DNA of 64,000 bases from Welwitschia mirabilis (GCA_051453625.1 JBOZIK010000001.1:74559512-74623511); one strand, 5' to 3'. Positions 35,055-48,039 are shown, counted from the stretch's first letter. The notes: generated from the letters alone by a model not told the origin. Made by a program: numbers and translations.

Positions 35055-37500
35055 GAATACCACCATCACTTCATTTTTCATAAAAGCTAAAAATCCTACA
35101 TCCTCCAAAAGGAAAAGGGAAGACATAAAAATAGTACTATGAAGACATAGTAATTGGATTTATATGATCAAATTATAATGAAAAGACACAATTTAAAAGT
35201 TATGTGTAGATTTGATGAGATCAAAAAGAATCCTTAATACTATAGAGCATAGTGGATTTTTTTCTTGTGATATCTTGCTTTATTTGATTACTAATAATAT
35301 ATCTTTTTTCTTTTCTCTTTATACTTTATTATCTTTATTCATAGATAATCTTTCTAAGAGTGAGTAATAGAAAATATATGCTTTCATTTAAAAAATTGGC
35401 TTTCTATTTAAGTTTTTATTTTCTAACATATTCTAAATGTTAAGAACAATTTCTAAATTAGCTTTAGGGTAAAGATGAAAATTAATATAATTTTCTAAAA
35501 ATAGATTACATTCTACATAAAATCGTGCATGTTATTAACTTAGTTTTTTACTTTAATAATTAAAATATTACAAACTAAATGAATCTTAAAGAAATAAATT
35601 TTTCTTTACTTTATAATTTTAATCTTTAAAAAAAATCATGATAATATGAGAAGCATTATGTATATGTACCTTGAAGGTTTATAAGATCTATTTTTCTTTT
35701 ATTTTTCATTTGTAAACCGATAATTGGATAAAAGGTTTTAACTATTAAGTAGCCATTATAACTTAATAGTGCTTAATATCTACTAAGAGACTAGTAACTA
35801 GTTAGTTAAGGGGTGTATTTATATTTCCATTTTACACGTTTAAAACTTTAAAATTTAGTAAATAATATAATTTAAGATTATAAATACTATATTTATTATA
35901 AAAATATTGTTAGTCATGTCTTATCCTTTGATTTGTAAAAATATGATTAAAAAGGACTAATTTATGATTTTTGTTTAATAGGTTATCCTAAGCTGCCTAG
36001 ATTTTATAAAAACTAAACAACTAGATGAAATTATTATCATCATTCAAATTAGTAATGTTACTATCATACTTAGGAATATTAGGTTTGGGAAAGAGTGGAT
36101 TGCAAAAATAAGAATAAACTATGAAATTAACCTTACATTAGAAAGCTTAAGTAAATTTATTAGTCAAATCCTTAAATTAGAGACTAGAAGAATTAATTAA
36201 ATCCTAAAGGCTAAATAGATTCATTGGTGATCATTTATTAATAATAAAAACATATTAACATAATCTACAACCCTAAGAAAGGCTATATAGAAAAGGCCTA
36301 TCTTAAATATAAATCACATTATGATCATGATAAACTCATCTAATATCCCATTAGAACTTTGTTATTCTAAATCTAGATTTCTTTGACTATTATAAGGGCT
36401 TGTTTCATTATGAAGTTGTAACTCTTTTGTTTATTCTTTAAAGGTACAAGAAAATGACTCATTCATGAAGAATCAACCTTTACAAGCTTAATTATTTATT
36501 TTATACTAAAATGATATTTACTAAAGAGTTTTCATCATTGGTAAATATACTTAAATCTATGATGGGATTTATTATTTTCTTTATTAATTGATAGAGCTAT
36601 GATTATTATTTATTTAGTAGTAAATTTTAATTGTTCTTTTGTATTTACCATCTAGATATATTTCTTTAATACATTATTAGAGTCTAGATGATTAATGTAT
36701 TACTATGTTTGAAATCTTTCATACTTTCCTAGCATTTCCCACATTTTACAATAAGACATAACATATATAGTATTAATTTCATGATATTTCAAATCTATAG
36801 TAAATAATTTATTACTTTATTATGAATACTATTGCGGTGTGTATTTGTGCAATAGTTCACGTTCAAATTCAATCCTGTTAATTATTAATAAGATGCAAAA
36901 NNNNNNNNNNNNNNNNNNNNNNNNNNNNNNNNNNNNNNNNNNNNNNNNNNNNNNNNNNNNNNNNNNNNNNNNNNNNNNNNNNNNNNNNNNNNNNNNNNNN
37001 TATGATAAACTGCATGTTTTCGTCTTGTGCTCCTTGAATGTCAATTGTCATGGAAACTGAGCATTTATCTATTAGTTTATCTGCAAAACAATTCAAAATA
37101 CACTATCAAATACACTTAAGTTGGCGGCACAACAAATACAATTAGTGTTTCATGTAATATCTCTATCTTAGACTAGGCTTAGTTAGTATCATGAGTCTTA
37201 GGAGGAGAATCTATAATGTCTCAATCCTTAATTCCTTTTAAATATATTTTTATTTAAATCCTTATTTTAGATCCTTTTATAAACATTTATAAGCTATGAG
37301 ATACCTTTGTAGTTGCTAAGATAAAATTATAATTATATTTAATCATACTATAAAAGGATGTCCTAGTTTCTTTATTTGAAATTAATACCTCAAACAAATC
37401 TTCCAAATATAACAAAATATAGATAATGTTAAGTTGTAGTACTCTTATTTCTTAAAATAACTTATTCCTAAATAAATACTATTATAGAATGTGTATCTTA
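35055..37500. repeat. Right copy of the 2.5-3 kb degenerate duplication
   Basis: Partner of 25785-29100 (see anchors there). After removing the inserted LTR at 36830-37134 and one target duplicate, the distance between the last two anchors is about 470 bp, against about 457 bp in the left copy. Confidence 0.6.
36830..37134 (-). mobile_element. LTR insertion (solo LTR or gap-collapsed element) with perfect TSD
   Basis: The left part matches the LTR end at 308-380 (TTGCGGTGTGTATTTGTGCA...), and the right part matches the LTR start at 1385-1512. The ends TATTGCGGTG and GGCACAACA are flanked on both sides by AATAC (36825-36829 and 37135-37139), a perfect 5-bp target-site duplication. A 100-N gap (36901-37000) of unknown true size lies inside. 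It may therefore be a solo LTR of about 1.2 kb or a whole element. Retained CpGs suggest it is young. Confidence 0.9.
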
Positions 37501-37954
37501 CATATCTATTCTTAGTTAGTTTTTTTTTTTTGTTCATAAGTTAAACATTACTTACAAAAAATATGTTTACAAAAAAGAAAGTATAGTCTTTTAGTAAAAC
37601 AAATATATAACTCACATATCTTACTTTTCTATGCATAAAACTATAAAGGATATGAAAGTAAAATAAAGCTCCTATAATGATATATCAATAATCCTATATA
37701 CTAATACAAATACTAATAAATTATGATACTAAAGTTACTTTGACCTTAGATGATTTAATGAGATACAATTGATATCACTAGCATTTAGCACACTATTTCT
37801 CTAAATATCCTAAATAAGTAATCACAATAATTCATACTCAAAGTAAAAATATTAAGTTTTTAATAATTATGCACACAAGTAACATAGTTCTTTAAGCATC
37901 AATGTGGCTAGGAAGGAAGTATAAATCATTTTAATCAATATTAGATAAAAGAAA

Positions 37955-38244
37955 TATTAAAGTATGCAACTAAAATAAATCCTAAGATTAAGTAATAAGG
38001 ATAGAAAACAAATAAAATGATCTTATTATTCATTCAAGAAGGCTATACCTTAGATACATATACTCAATTTAAAAATGACTAAGAGAATTGAGGATGAGAT
38101 CAAGAAGAACATTAAGGATAGAATAAAGAAGAAAATCAAGGAACAAATTTTTTTAGGATTTTAATCTATTTATTTTAAAATATACTTTATTAAATTTAAT
38201 GAGTATTAATAATAAATAATTAAAAAAGTTAATTTCCTTCAATA
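37955..38244 (-). mobile_element. 3' LTR of the Ty1/copia element
   Basis: Aligns with 42410-42686, for example AAGTAATAAGGATAGAAAA with AAGCAATAAGGAGAGAAAA, and TTTAGGATTTTAATCTATTT with TCTAGGATATTAATCTATTT. The inner boundary on the minus strand, CATAGTCAAAGGCAATATTGAA, is a decayed form of the common copia junction 'CAAGTGGGAGATTGTTGAA'. Confidence 0.85.
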
Positions 38245-38599
38245 TTGCCTTTGACTATGAGGTTATGAATACTAAAATTAAATAAAAGATCCTTAAATCT
38301 ATTTCTTTTAAGAAACTTCATAAAGATGTTGGCTCTCTAGTATTTTAAGTGAATGTGAATTAATTTAACTTCTTTAATTTGTACATCATCACTAATATGA
38401 TGATGCTTTATAGAAATGTGTTTTGAACATCCATGATGAACTAGATTTCTTGTTATGAACATTATGACTTAAAACTCTAAATGATCATTGGCTTTTTTTC
38501 AGTGAGTTATTTAAGAGTTTAAATAATAAAGGTAAGCTATGATATTTCTTTTAACAAAGATGCATGTTTGGTTTTTACTATTGAAAGTGAAATTATACA

Positions 38600-38830
38600 T
38601 TGTTTATTCTAAGTTCATGTTATTAAGAAACTCATAAATGAGACAATATATTAAGGTTGATTTTTCATCATTGATACCTCCACCCTAATCAGCATTAGAA
38701 AAATCATGTAACATTTCACAATCCAGTTGAAATTGACATAATACATAATTGATTATACCATCAGTATACTAAAGGATTTGTTTAGCTACTTTCTAATGTG
38801 ACTCTCTTGTTGCTTACATAAAGGGAATAG
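38600..38830 (-). pseudogene. pol: Ty1/copia RNase H, decayed
   Basis: One minus-strand frame reads H-stop-KVAKQIL-stop-Y, then GIINYVL, then DFSNAD-stop-GG, then INDEKSTL. These correspond to 'HWxAAKRILRYxKGTxxYGL', 'YSDADWGGDxxDRKSTSGY' of copia RNase H. The Trp of SDADW is a stop (TGG to TAG), as expected from G to A change. Confidence 0.9.
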
Positions 38831-39529
38831 ATGGTTGATAGAAAATTAAATATGAGGATTATTATGGACCAAATACATAACTAAATGTAAGAATGATTTA
38901 TATTATGATAGCTCTTATTGTAGCTCCAATAAAGGGATAGAATCTATTTTATATAGATTGGTGTTAGTATTTAATGGTATTAAATAGAAATTACAATCAT
39001 TCATAAGGAATTTTTCTAATTTTTTCTAGCATAACTACATTAAGATATTGTAATGTTATTAGAAACTTTATTAATTTTAAGTATAAGAAAGTAAGACAAC
39101 TTTCTTAAGTGGGAAATTTCAAATTAACATTACATTATTTATACAAATTAATTTTTAAGCTATTCAAAATTTAAAAAATAAAGTGATCATCAATATATAT
39201 ACTTACAATTATGAAATTTCTTTATGAGTGCTTAAATTTATAGACTGTACATTAATTAGCAAAAGGTTAAAATCCTTTAAGCTTATGAAAGATATGGATC
39301 TTCTAGTACTAATCTCTTCAAGATTGTTTTAACCTATAAAGTACTTTATAAATGCTATAAATCTTATCTTATTCTTTATTTAATTACTTAGGTTGTTAGA
39401 CATACAATTTTTTCATCTAAATAGCCATTCAAAAATGAATAGACTACATTGATTTGATGGACCTCACATCCATGATGAGTAGTAAAGATAAGTATAATTC
39501 TTATTATCTCAATATGAGAGACTAGTATA

Positions 39530-39660
39530 AAACTTCCAATGAAGTAACTATCTAGCTATTGTAAATAACCTTTTAGAGCATGGCATGATTTAAACTTTAG
39601 AATGTCATCTTTGTAATCTTCATTAACTTTATAGATCCATTTGAGTCTGATCCCTACATG
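39530..39660 (-). pseudogene. pol: Ty1/copia RT N-terminus, decayed
   Basis: The minus-strand frame reads GIRLKWIYKVNEDYKDDILK, then FKSCHALKGYLQ. This matches 'xxGxKWVYKxKxxxxGxIxKYKARLVAKGxxQ', which opens the copia reverse transcriptase. The remaining RT between here and 38830 is too damaged to read. Minus-strand frames at 39965-40306 are chance. Confidence 0.85.
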
Positions 39661-41119
39661 ATTATTTGGATGAGACATAATACTTCAAGTATTATTCTTC
39701 AAAATCTAACTTAGTTTTATCTCCATGTATCTATTCAATGAGTATCATCCTTCTTAGTAGTAAAAGATGATGGCTAATTATCAGCATTCCCTCCACTTTT
39801 GTAAGAAGGAAAAGATCCTTTTTAAAAATAGCATTGATGTCATGCAAGGAGGAAGAGCCATTGTGATCATTTAAGAAGTTAAGGACCAAGAGTAATTACC
39901 ATCCAAGATTTCTAAATATAGATGATAATTATTTAGCCATTTGCATGTAGTATGAGGTGGAATATTAACTTATGTAGTGACAAAAATAAGGAAACAAGAG
40001 TGCTATATGGCTAAAGCAACAAAAATGGGTAGGGAGGTATTTAGAAAAATAGACAGAGTAGAAGATGAGATGTAAGAATAAGAAAATGAAAAGAAGCCAT
40101 GTACATGGTAATGGTAAAGTGCATGAAAGGGATGAGAGACATAAAATAGAGTGAGAATAAAATATGTAAAAATGCACAAAACACAAATAAATGCACATGT
40201 AAATAAAACACACAAGAAAAGAAGAAATGTACAAAGGTAGGACAAAAGTAACAAATGATTGGATATCATAAGGAACTATAAGATGACAGGAAAAGTGAAT
40301 GTGCATTTAAAATTTAGCTAAGGAAGATTTAGCAACAATATTGGAGATAACAAAAAAGAAACAACTATAACTATAAATACCAAAGAATGTTGGTGATTCA
40401 GTGTAGGAAGAAACTAAAATAAATCTATACATGGATTGAGTAAGAAGATAGTTGATCATTTTTTATTGGAAAGTAATCTACATCTTGATGAATTTGAACA
40501 ATTAGAATAAAAAGTGATAGCATGATTAAAAGATTCAAAAACCATAGTAAAGAAATCATGTGATATTTCTAGATGTCGATCATGGATGAGTGACATCAGA
40601 GCCTAAATGTTTGAATATTTTAAAACTGGATTATTAGAAACAATAGAGAAAGAATCTACATGAGTTAGCATTATTAGTATGGATTTTAAGAAAGCAGTAC
40701 TAGAGAGTGTTGGAGGTGGTAGTTCTATTAGAATAAAGGGGTGAATAATTAACATGGAGTGGCATAAAGTGGATGATTATGAGTGAAGTAGGGAAGGTAA
40801 TAGTATGAACTATTAAGTGGTCATGGATAAAGGATGGACCAATCAATATGTAGTAATGAAATTTAGAGAGGGATAGGGGTATTTCATATTTTTCCCTATC
40901 ATATTTCCTTTACAAATATTATTTTTAAATATTATTTAGAGAATAAACTTTCAAAAATCTTAAAATTCTTTAAGATAATCAACTTGTTATTTTTAAAGCA
41001 AATTTTATACATATTTACATTATATGCATAACCAATTAGAATTTCCTTGTAAGCTCTATCATCAAACTTTTGATGCATTTGAAAAGGTACATGATAAATG
41101 CATGGAGTTTAAAAATGTA

Positions 41120-41320
41120 AAAAATAAGATATAATTAGTTTTTAGCCATAGTAAATCTCATATGGTGATTTTCTTTGATTTATTTTTGAGGTAATTCAAT
41201 TTTAAATATAAAGTGCAACATAATATTCATCTATCAAAAAATTATTTTCTAGGGTAGCTTTCTTTAAGATACAACTTATCATATTCAATATTGTATAATT
41301 TTTCTACTCCACCAACTAAT
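41120..41320 (-). pseudogene. pol: Ty1/copia integrase C-terminal part, decayed
   Basis: Minus strand: GGVEKLYN, then a LKESYPRK stretch, then YLKLNYLKNKSKKITI and LLWLKTNYI. The order follows 'NGVxERxNRT...LxxSxLPxxFW', 'NRxxxxxLxxKTPYExWxxxKPNxS' of copia integrase. Similarity is partial and the frame is broken in places. Confidence 0.6.
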
Positions 41321-41559
41321 AAATAATTTAGAAAAAAATGTGAGAGAATCAATACTTTTACATTATGAGCATGAAGATTTGAGAGAAGCCTTTCATTTTT
41401 AGTCATTTCATTACTTCAATCACTCTTGAGATACCAAATATTACTATTATCATTTTTGAAATCTTGAATTAAATATGATTCTTCTTCTATAAAGAACAAC
41501 TTAATTCCTTGTTATTCATGCTTGTAGAAATAATTTGTCACATATTGAATCTTTTAATT

Positions 41560-41660
41560 CCTTATTTTCTTAAAATACAAATAATTATTATGATTTATAA
41601 TCTTATAATAAGTACAAAACTTATTACCTTTTTTGTCTCTTCTTTGAAACTTCCTTTTAT
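41560..41660 (-). pseudogene. gag: Ty1/copia gag zinc knuckle, decayed
   Basis: Minus-strand KRRDKKGNKFCTYYKIINH fits a basic linker followed by CxxC-x4-H-x4-C, with the second Cys changed to Tyr and the last lost. The rest of gag (41.66-42.35 kb) is not readable with confidence. Confidence 0.65.
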
Positions 41661-42395
41661 TAGCTTTAGAGTTATCATGTGAATTAGAGTAATTGCTTGA
41701 TGATTTTTAAAAGCTTTTATTATTAGAAAAATTACATATACTTAATTAGTTTTGAATGCATGTGTAGATCGATTATTATAACATACTATTCTTTGTTCAT
41801 ATGTCTTTATGCTTTTAATGGGCTTGATCATGATTAATCCTGAGAGATTGTCAAGTGCAAAGATAATAGGATTGAATTGTCTAAACAAACTTCATAAAAA
41901 TATTATGATAATTTATAAATCATTAAGATTTTTGTTTACTAATTGTAAAACATTTATGATATCTTATACTCTATTGACAAATTAATCAACAAATTCAAAA
42001 TATTTCATTTGCAAAGATTTAAAATATTTCCTTAACATTTGAAAAACTTTAGCTGATACTTTATATGAAGCTTATAATGCATTACAAGATTGCTTAGAAA
42101 ATCTGAACTCAATAATTTTTGAAAAAATTATGTTATGAATACTAGAATGGATAGCAAATAAAGATTTTGAATCTACCTTCCTTCATGTCCTCACTTATTT
42201 CTTTACATTCTCTTTAAGCCATGTAAATGTGATAGGATCCTCCACATCTATTAAACCTATTATGACAAGATATCATAGATCTTAGTGTCTTAATATTCAT
42301 ACTCATCACCATTAAATACTAGAATTTAAAGTGAAGAAGTGCTTAAACTATTTATTATGTTAACAAGAAAAATTATTAAAAGCCTTTAATACTTA

Positions 42396-42407
42396 GCTTT
42401 GACACCA
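42396..42407 (-). other. Initiator Met-tRNA primer-binding site
   Basis: Minus strand TGGTGTCAAAGC, against TGGTATCAGAGC complementary to plant initiator tRNA-Met, two transitions apart. It lies three bases or fewer from the 5' LTR edge. Confidence 0.85.
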
Positions 42408-42409
42408 AT

Positions 42410-42686
42410 TGTTGAAGTATGAACATAGAAATGAGTTTTAAGAATAAGCAATAAGGAGAGAAAATAGTGAAAATAAACTCATCATTAAATCAAGAATGAT
42501 ATGCATTAAATAAAATCATGTTAAATATAGCTAATAGAATTAAGAAAGACATTAAAGATATTATAAAGGACAAAACCAAGGAATAAATATTTTCTAGGAT
42601 ATTAATCTATTTAGTTTAAAAATAGGATTTATTACTTTTAATAAATAATATGAATAAATAAATAAAGAACTTAATTTCATTCAATA
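42410..42686 (-). mobile_element. 5' LTR of the Ty1/copia element
   Basis: Plus strand begins TGTTGAAG and ends TTCAATA. Partner of 37955-38244. Confidence 0.85.
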
Positions 42687-42819
42687 ACTACAAATTATTA
42701 ATTATAATTACTAAACTTACTAGAGTTAATATTATTAATATTGAGAAATTAAGTTCATAAAAAATAAAAGAGACCTAAGTGAGAGATAACTTATAGAGTA
42801 AACTAAGTAAATAAGATAA

Positions 42820-43280
42820 NNNNNNNNNNNNNNNNNNNNNNNNNNNNNNNNNNNNNNNNNNNNNNNNNNNNNNNNNNNNNNNNNNNNNNNNNNNNNNNNN
42901 NNNNNNNNNNNNNNNNNNNNNNNNNNNNNNNNNNNNNNNNNNNNNNNNNNNNNNNNNNNNNNNNNNNNNNNNNNNNNNNNNNNNNNNNNNNNNNNNNNNN
43001 NNNNNNNNNNNNNNNNNNNNNNNNNNNNNNNNNNNNNNNNNNNNNNNNNNNNNNNNNNNNNNNNNNNNNNNNNNNNNNNNNNNNNNNNNNNNNNNNNNNN
43101 NNNNNNNNNNNNNNNNNNNNNNNNNNNNNNNNNNNNNNNNNNNNNNNNNNNNNNNNNNNNNNNNNNNNNNNNNNNNNNNNNNNNNNNNNNNNNNNNNNNN
43201 NNNNNNNNNNNNNNNNNNNNNNNNNNNNNNNNNNNNNNNNNNNNNNNNNNNNNNNNNNNNNNNNNNNNNNNNNNNNNNNN
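42820..43280. other. 461-N gap with duplicated flanks
   Basis: 31 bp before (42789-42819) and after (43281-43311) the gap are identical. Likely an unmerged contig-end overlap. Confidence 0.85.
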
Positions 43281-43701
43281 ACTTATAGAGTAAACTAAGT
43301 AAATAAGATAAATGATAAGACTTTTATATCATCCAAATTCATTTTTATATTATAATTGTTTTAACTAATTTATCCTTAGGAACCCAGCAACTATGGTTTT
43401 GTACTTCTTATTTTATAAATGGAAAACATCTAAGAGTTTTATAGATAAAACTAACCAATCTTTTCTTTAGGTTTAGAAAAAGTAATTTCACGTAAAGAGA
43501 TAAGAACTATTTATCAGAATCATAGATTTTCGATAAAAGAAGAAATCAACATTCTATGTTTAATTATGATAGTTTAACACTCCTAAGACATATTTTCTAA
43601 CATAATACAAAAAAAAGCTGATGTCATTTAGTAAAGTCATAAATACACTAGTAACATAAAAAAACTAATATTATGACAAATGATTTATTCCTCTATAGTC
43701 C
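43281..43701. other. Unclassified AT-rich sequence
   Basis: Between the gap and the LTR at 43702. No repeat or coding signal recognised. Confidence 0.4.
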
Positions 43702-44874
43702 TATTGTGGTGTGAATTTATGTAATTCTAAAGCAAGTAAACCTATAAATTATATAACTTGTAGAAAAATACATGCTAGTGTAGATGCAAGTTCATCCGAA
43801 TGTAGTTTTCCCAATGAAGGCACTAGGATCAGAGTTAGAAAATTGATTTCCAAAGGTAGTTTTTGGTTTTGTTATCTTTTACTAACTGAAAGTAAATAAT
43901 AAAGTAAATGTAATGCAAGATAAATAAAGATGAAATGCAAGTGAATGGAAATGGAAATGAAATTCTACTTAGATCTTAATCCTTCTATCACAAGGACTAG
44001 ACTTTAGCCTTTTTATCACAAAGACTATCTTTTCTATAATTCATATCAATTAAGAAGAGCATTTAACTAGTCCTTAACTAACATAAAATATAATATTTAC
44101 CACGTAAAATGTGCAATATGAAATATGGAATAAAATGTAAATGCATGCAAATCTACTACTAAATAAGATTAACCTTAATAAAGGTTTCCATCATGATCTA
44201 AATAAATCACATAACTATTACTTAATTATGACCAACTTAAATCATAAGAGAAATTTATAGAATTGGAATGAAAATAGTATTTGTATTAATGAAAATATCT
44301 TTACATTCATTTACAACATAATAATAGTACCTAAATGGAAGAGACTCAGCTTAACACTAAGAAAACCATTTTCTGCAGCCAATGGATGGACTTGTTGCCT
44401 TTAAGCTTCCATCACAAGCATATAAAGTAGAAAAGATGGTTTGAAAGTGAAGGAGGGAAGGGTATTTATAGTTTTATAATGAACTATAATCCTAGATGTT
44501 GATTAAGGAAAACCTAGCAGTCCACAGGATTGCTTGACCCTATTTACAACAATATTTATTACAAGCATGTAAAATTAGTTGTCATCCTGCTTGTTGTGGG
44601 GATGACAAAGAGACCAAAATTACCTTTTTCCTTAGGTTATGTGCTCATGTAATGTGGTTATCCCTATGGATTATGCACACATGTCACTAATACTATTGTC
44701 CTACCTATCGTGGGGATGATCAAGTGCATGACACCCTATTCCAATCTACTCCATGTGCTCCTATCAGTGTCATAGCTTTTTTCTATGTGATTAAGGTCAC
44801 TGTCCTACATGTCATGTGGATGCCCAAGGGTATAGTACCACTGACACTCTTGTACTATTCATCGTCAATTAATC
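43702..44874 (-). mobile_element. LTR of the 1.3-kb family, minus strand, open into a gap
   Basis: Starts TATTGTGGTGTG, matching 308 and 36830. It runs through regions equivalent to inverted 3500-3950, including TATAAATA (44463-44470, minus) and paired GTCATCC...GGATGAC (44581-44606). Its other end lies in the 873-N gap (44875-45747). No primer-binding site flanks its left end, so it is a 3' LTR or solo LTR. The plus-strand frame 43711-43899 is chance within it. Confidence 0.8.
44463..44470 (-). promoter_or_regulatory. TATA box of the 43702-44874 LTR
   Basis: TATAAATA on the minus strand followed by CCCTTCC, in the same context as 9837-9844. Confidence 0.45.
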
Positions 44875-45747
44875 NNNNNNNNNNNNNNNNNNNNNNNNNN
44901 NNNNNNNNNNNNNNNNNNNNNNNNNNNNNNNNNNNNNNNNNNNNNNNNNNNNNNNNNNNNNNNNNNNNNNNNNNNNNNNNNNNNNNNNNNNNNNNNNNNN
45001 NNNNNNNNNNNNNNNNNNNNNNNNNNNNNNNNNNNNNNNNNNNNNNNNNNNNNNNNNNNNNNNNNNNNNNNNNNNNNNNNNNNNNNNNNNNNNNNNNNNN
45101 NNNNNNNNNNNNNNNNNNNNNNNNNNNNNNNNNNNNNNNNNNNNNNNNNNNNNNNNNNNNNNNNNNNNNNNNNNNNNNNNNNNNNNNNNNNNNNNNNNNN
45201 NNNNNNNNNNNNNNNNNNNNNNNNNNNNNNNNNNNNNNNNNNNNNNNNNNNNNNNNNNNNNNNNNNNNNNNNNNNNNNNNNNNNNNNNNNNNNNNNNNNN
45301 NNNNNNNNNNNNNNNNNNNNNNNNNNNNNNNNNNNNNNNNNNNNNNNNNNNNNNNNNNNNNNNNNNNNNNNNNNNNNNNNNNNNNNNNNNNNNNNNNNNN
45401 NNNNNNNNNNNNNNNNNNNNNNNNNNNNNNNNNNNNNNNNNNNNNNNNNNNNNNNNNNNNNNNNNNNNNNNNNNNNNNNNNNNNNNNNNNNNNNNNNNNN
45501 NNNNNNNNNNNNNNNNNNNNNNNNNNNNNNNNNNNNNNNNNNNNNNNNNNNNNNNNNNNNNNNNNNNNNNNNNNNNNNNNNNNNNNNNNNNNNNNNNNNN
45601 NNNNNNNNNNNNNNNNNNNNNNNNNNNNNNNNNNNNNNNNNNNNNNNNNNNNNNNNNNNNNNNNNNNNNNNNNNNNNNNNNNNNNNNNNNNNNNNNNNNN
45701 NNNNNNNNNNNNNNNNNNNNNNNNNNNNNNNNNNNNNNNNNNNNNNN

Positions 45748-45893
45748 TACAAAATGCTTTTGATGCAACCTTGAACATGATAGAAAAAATTATTTTGGAG
45801 GTTCTCCTTAATGAGGAGGACTTCCATCCTATCATTATTTTTTTAGCTTATTACTTTGATGGATGTTATAATGTCACTCAATTAATCTTTTAA
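45748..45893 (+). pseudogene. C-terminal end of the uncharacterised ORF, copy 2
   Basis: An open frame to a stop at 45891-45893. The visible part reads ATLNMIEKIILEVLL, then EEDFHPI, and IIIFLAYYFDG. It aligns with the more decayed ends of copies 1 (about 7020-7150) and 3 (about 53580-53700), in which LNM and a PxIIxxL block are still visible. Function unknown. The 5' part is in the 873-N gap. Confidence 0.5.
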
Positions 45894-48039
45894 ACTTGAC
45901 ATATGTGTTGCTTTATAAAGTTTCCATGACTAGTATTTGTACTTGGACATTTTATAGTGATAAGATTAGATTTATCTAATCTTAAACATTCCTATGTCTA
46001 TGGACTTCACTTTCAAGAAAGATGCCTTCTCTTTGGTGATTTTCTTAAGTGTGAGGTTTTTAGATGTTTAGGAGTATTTTTTCTATCTTTTATCTCACTT
46101 ATTCATTTTCATCTTTTTGAGTGTGTGATCATATGAGAATTATCCTTTAAAAAATAAAAGAGAGAAAAAAGGAAAAAGAAAATAATGATCATGATTGATT
46201 GTACTTGTGCTTAAAGAAAAATATATGATTACGAGGATATCCTAATACACTAGAGTAAATTTTTTCAAGAGGAATCTTTGGTTGTACCAATAGTTCTAGG
46301 AACTCTACTAGGGGTTAGTTGGCCATGATTCATGGATCCTTACTTCTCTGACCATGGTTTTACTCCCCTCATTATGAAAATGTTATAATAAACTTTGTGG
46401 TTATGGAAGTAGTGGTGATCCTGATATCATCAAAGGTATTTCTTGTTTTCTAAACTTTTATTATTTTCACATGATCATTTCAGTTTGAATATTTGGATGT
46501 ATTTTTGAGGTGTGAATAAGTGAGTTAATTTTTAGTAGCTTTTGATATGATCATTCATTATTCTAAGTATTTGAGTCTTGATATCATCATAATCACTACC
46601 TTTTCAAGTGGAACTTTATGGATTTTATACATTTTGTCATGCATTTTTACTTAGGTAACTTTATTAGTCTTCCATGGGCATTTGCTAGGTTAGAATTTAA
46701 GAAAGGTAAGCAATCTTATTCTTGTCCCTTATGTCCATCTTTATTCTTTTTTTTTTGTTTTCTTAGTTTGTTATTTTAACATTTTTTCATCTTCACTGAG
46801 GACCTTATCTTTTAGTAGTTTTCTTTTTATTTATTCATAACACATCATTTTAATTTAGCATTAGAATTGAACAGAAAATATTTTATATTTTCTAGCTTTT
46901 ATGATTCCTTATATATTTTGAATTTATATGCTTTATTTTATTCACTTTTTTTATTTGAGAACATTTGTTCATTTTTTTTTATTAGGTTTCAACCTAGTCT
47001 GTATGTTTTCTTAGCTCTATTTCTTTTTCCTTTTTTCTTTTTTCCTTTTAGTTTCCAGTCTATTCCTCTTCATCCTAATTTTCATGATTCTTTTTCATTC
47101 CCTTTTTTTTTTTGAAATTTTTGATAAATTTTCATACCTTTATGATCATATTTAAGTCTTACTTTATTAATTGATATCTTTATTTTTACAAAAATATTTA
47201 AAGTTCCATCATCCATCTGGTAGTCTGGATGATATAGATAGATGAGAATTTGATTTTTTTATAAGAGTCATCCTATGACTATTGTCTAGATGACATGACC
47301 AGATGATAGTGTAATAAATCTATGGTTAAATCCTTTCTCCCTTATTTTTCTTTATTTTATTATCATTTTCATCTATTCTTTTGAGATATCATGAGTTTCT
47401 TGGTTCCTACCATCACATTGGATTTTGTCCTGGTTAGATTTGCTTTCAGATTTTCTAGTTTTTGCAAATTTCTAAAAATGAGATATGTTTTTCTATATCT
47501 CATTTTTAAAAACTTTTTATCCTATTTTTAGCCTTTCAACATATATTTTTTACATATATTGATCAATTTTTCACATTCTTCAACTTAAAACTTATAGATT
47601 TGATTTTCTCCATATATTTCAAAGGTTATAATCAACTGTGCATTTTATAAGAAAACTTTAGATTTTTATCTTTTGTACTTCAATTTTCATAAACAATAGG
47701 TCAAAAAATATTGATCCTTTATGGTAAATTGATCAGTTTGATGTGTTCTACAATTATACTTGATTATATTTTTCATTTGAGCATTTTAAATTTTCAACTT
47801 ATGTGGGGCCCACTTAGAAAAATATTTTTCCATTTTTTTCTTGTTTTGGAATTTTTTTCTTACAACTAGGTAATGTAGGATGTATTGATATCTTTAGGGG
47901 AATAGACATATTTTCATCATTTTTTTACATTTTTAAACTGATTTTGAAGGTCATTTTTTAAGATCCATATGACATATTTAGTTTATCTATATGATCTTGC
48001 ATAATTTTTTTATATATTTTTGACTAAGTAGGCCTTGTA

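Larger units (their letters stand above)
37955..42686 (-). mobile_element. Ty1/copia element, structurally complete but dead
   Basis: Two related LTRs (37955-38244 and 42410-42686), an initiator-Met primer-binding site at 42396-42407, and gag knuckle, integrase, RT and RNase H remnants in the order gag-IN-RT-RH on the minus strand. Total length of 4.7 kb is normal for the superfamily. LTR ends derive from TGTTGAA...TTCAACA. Flanking 5-mers (AGAAA and ACTAC) do not match, so the target duplication has eroded or the edges are slightly off. Many stop codons. Confidence 0.9.

Noticed and set aside
35040-35070. AGAGAATACCACC and its partner near 25780 as decayed primer sites
   Set aside because: Only the ACCA core fits; not enough to call.
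39965-40306. Minus-strand 113-codon frame rich in F, Y, C, H and S
   Set aside because: Low-complexity composition, overlapping equally open frame, and position inside a dead copia element; no match to copia domains.
44724-45893. Long reading frames (up to 389 codons) at 44724-45893 on both strands
   Set aside because: They run through the 873-N gap; the readable ends belong to an LTR (left) and to the ORF C-terminus of another copy (right).
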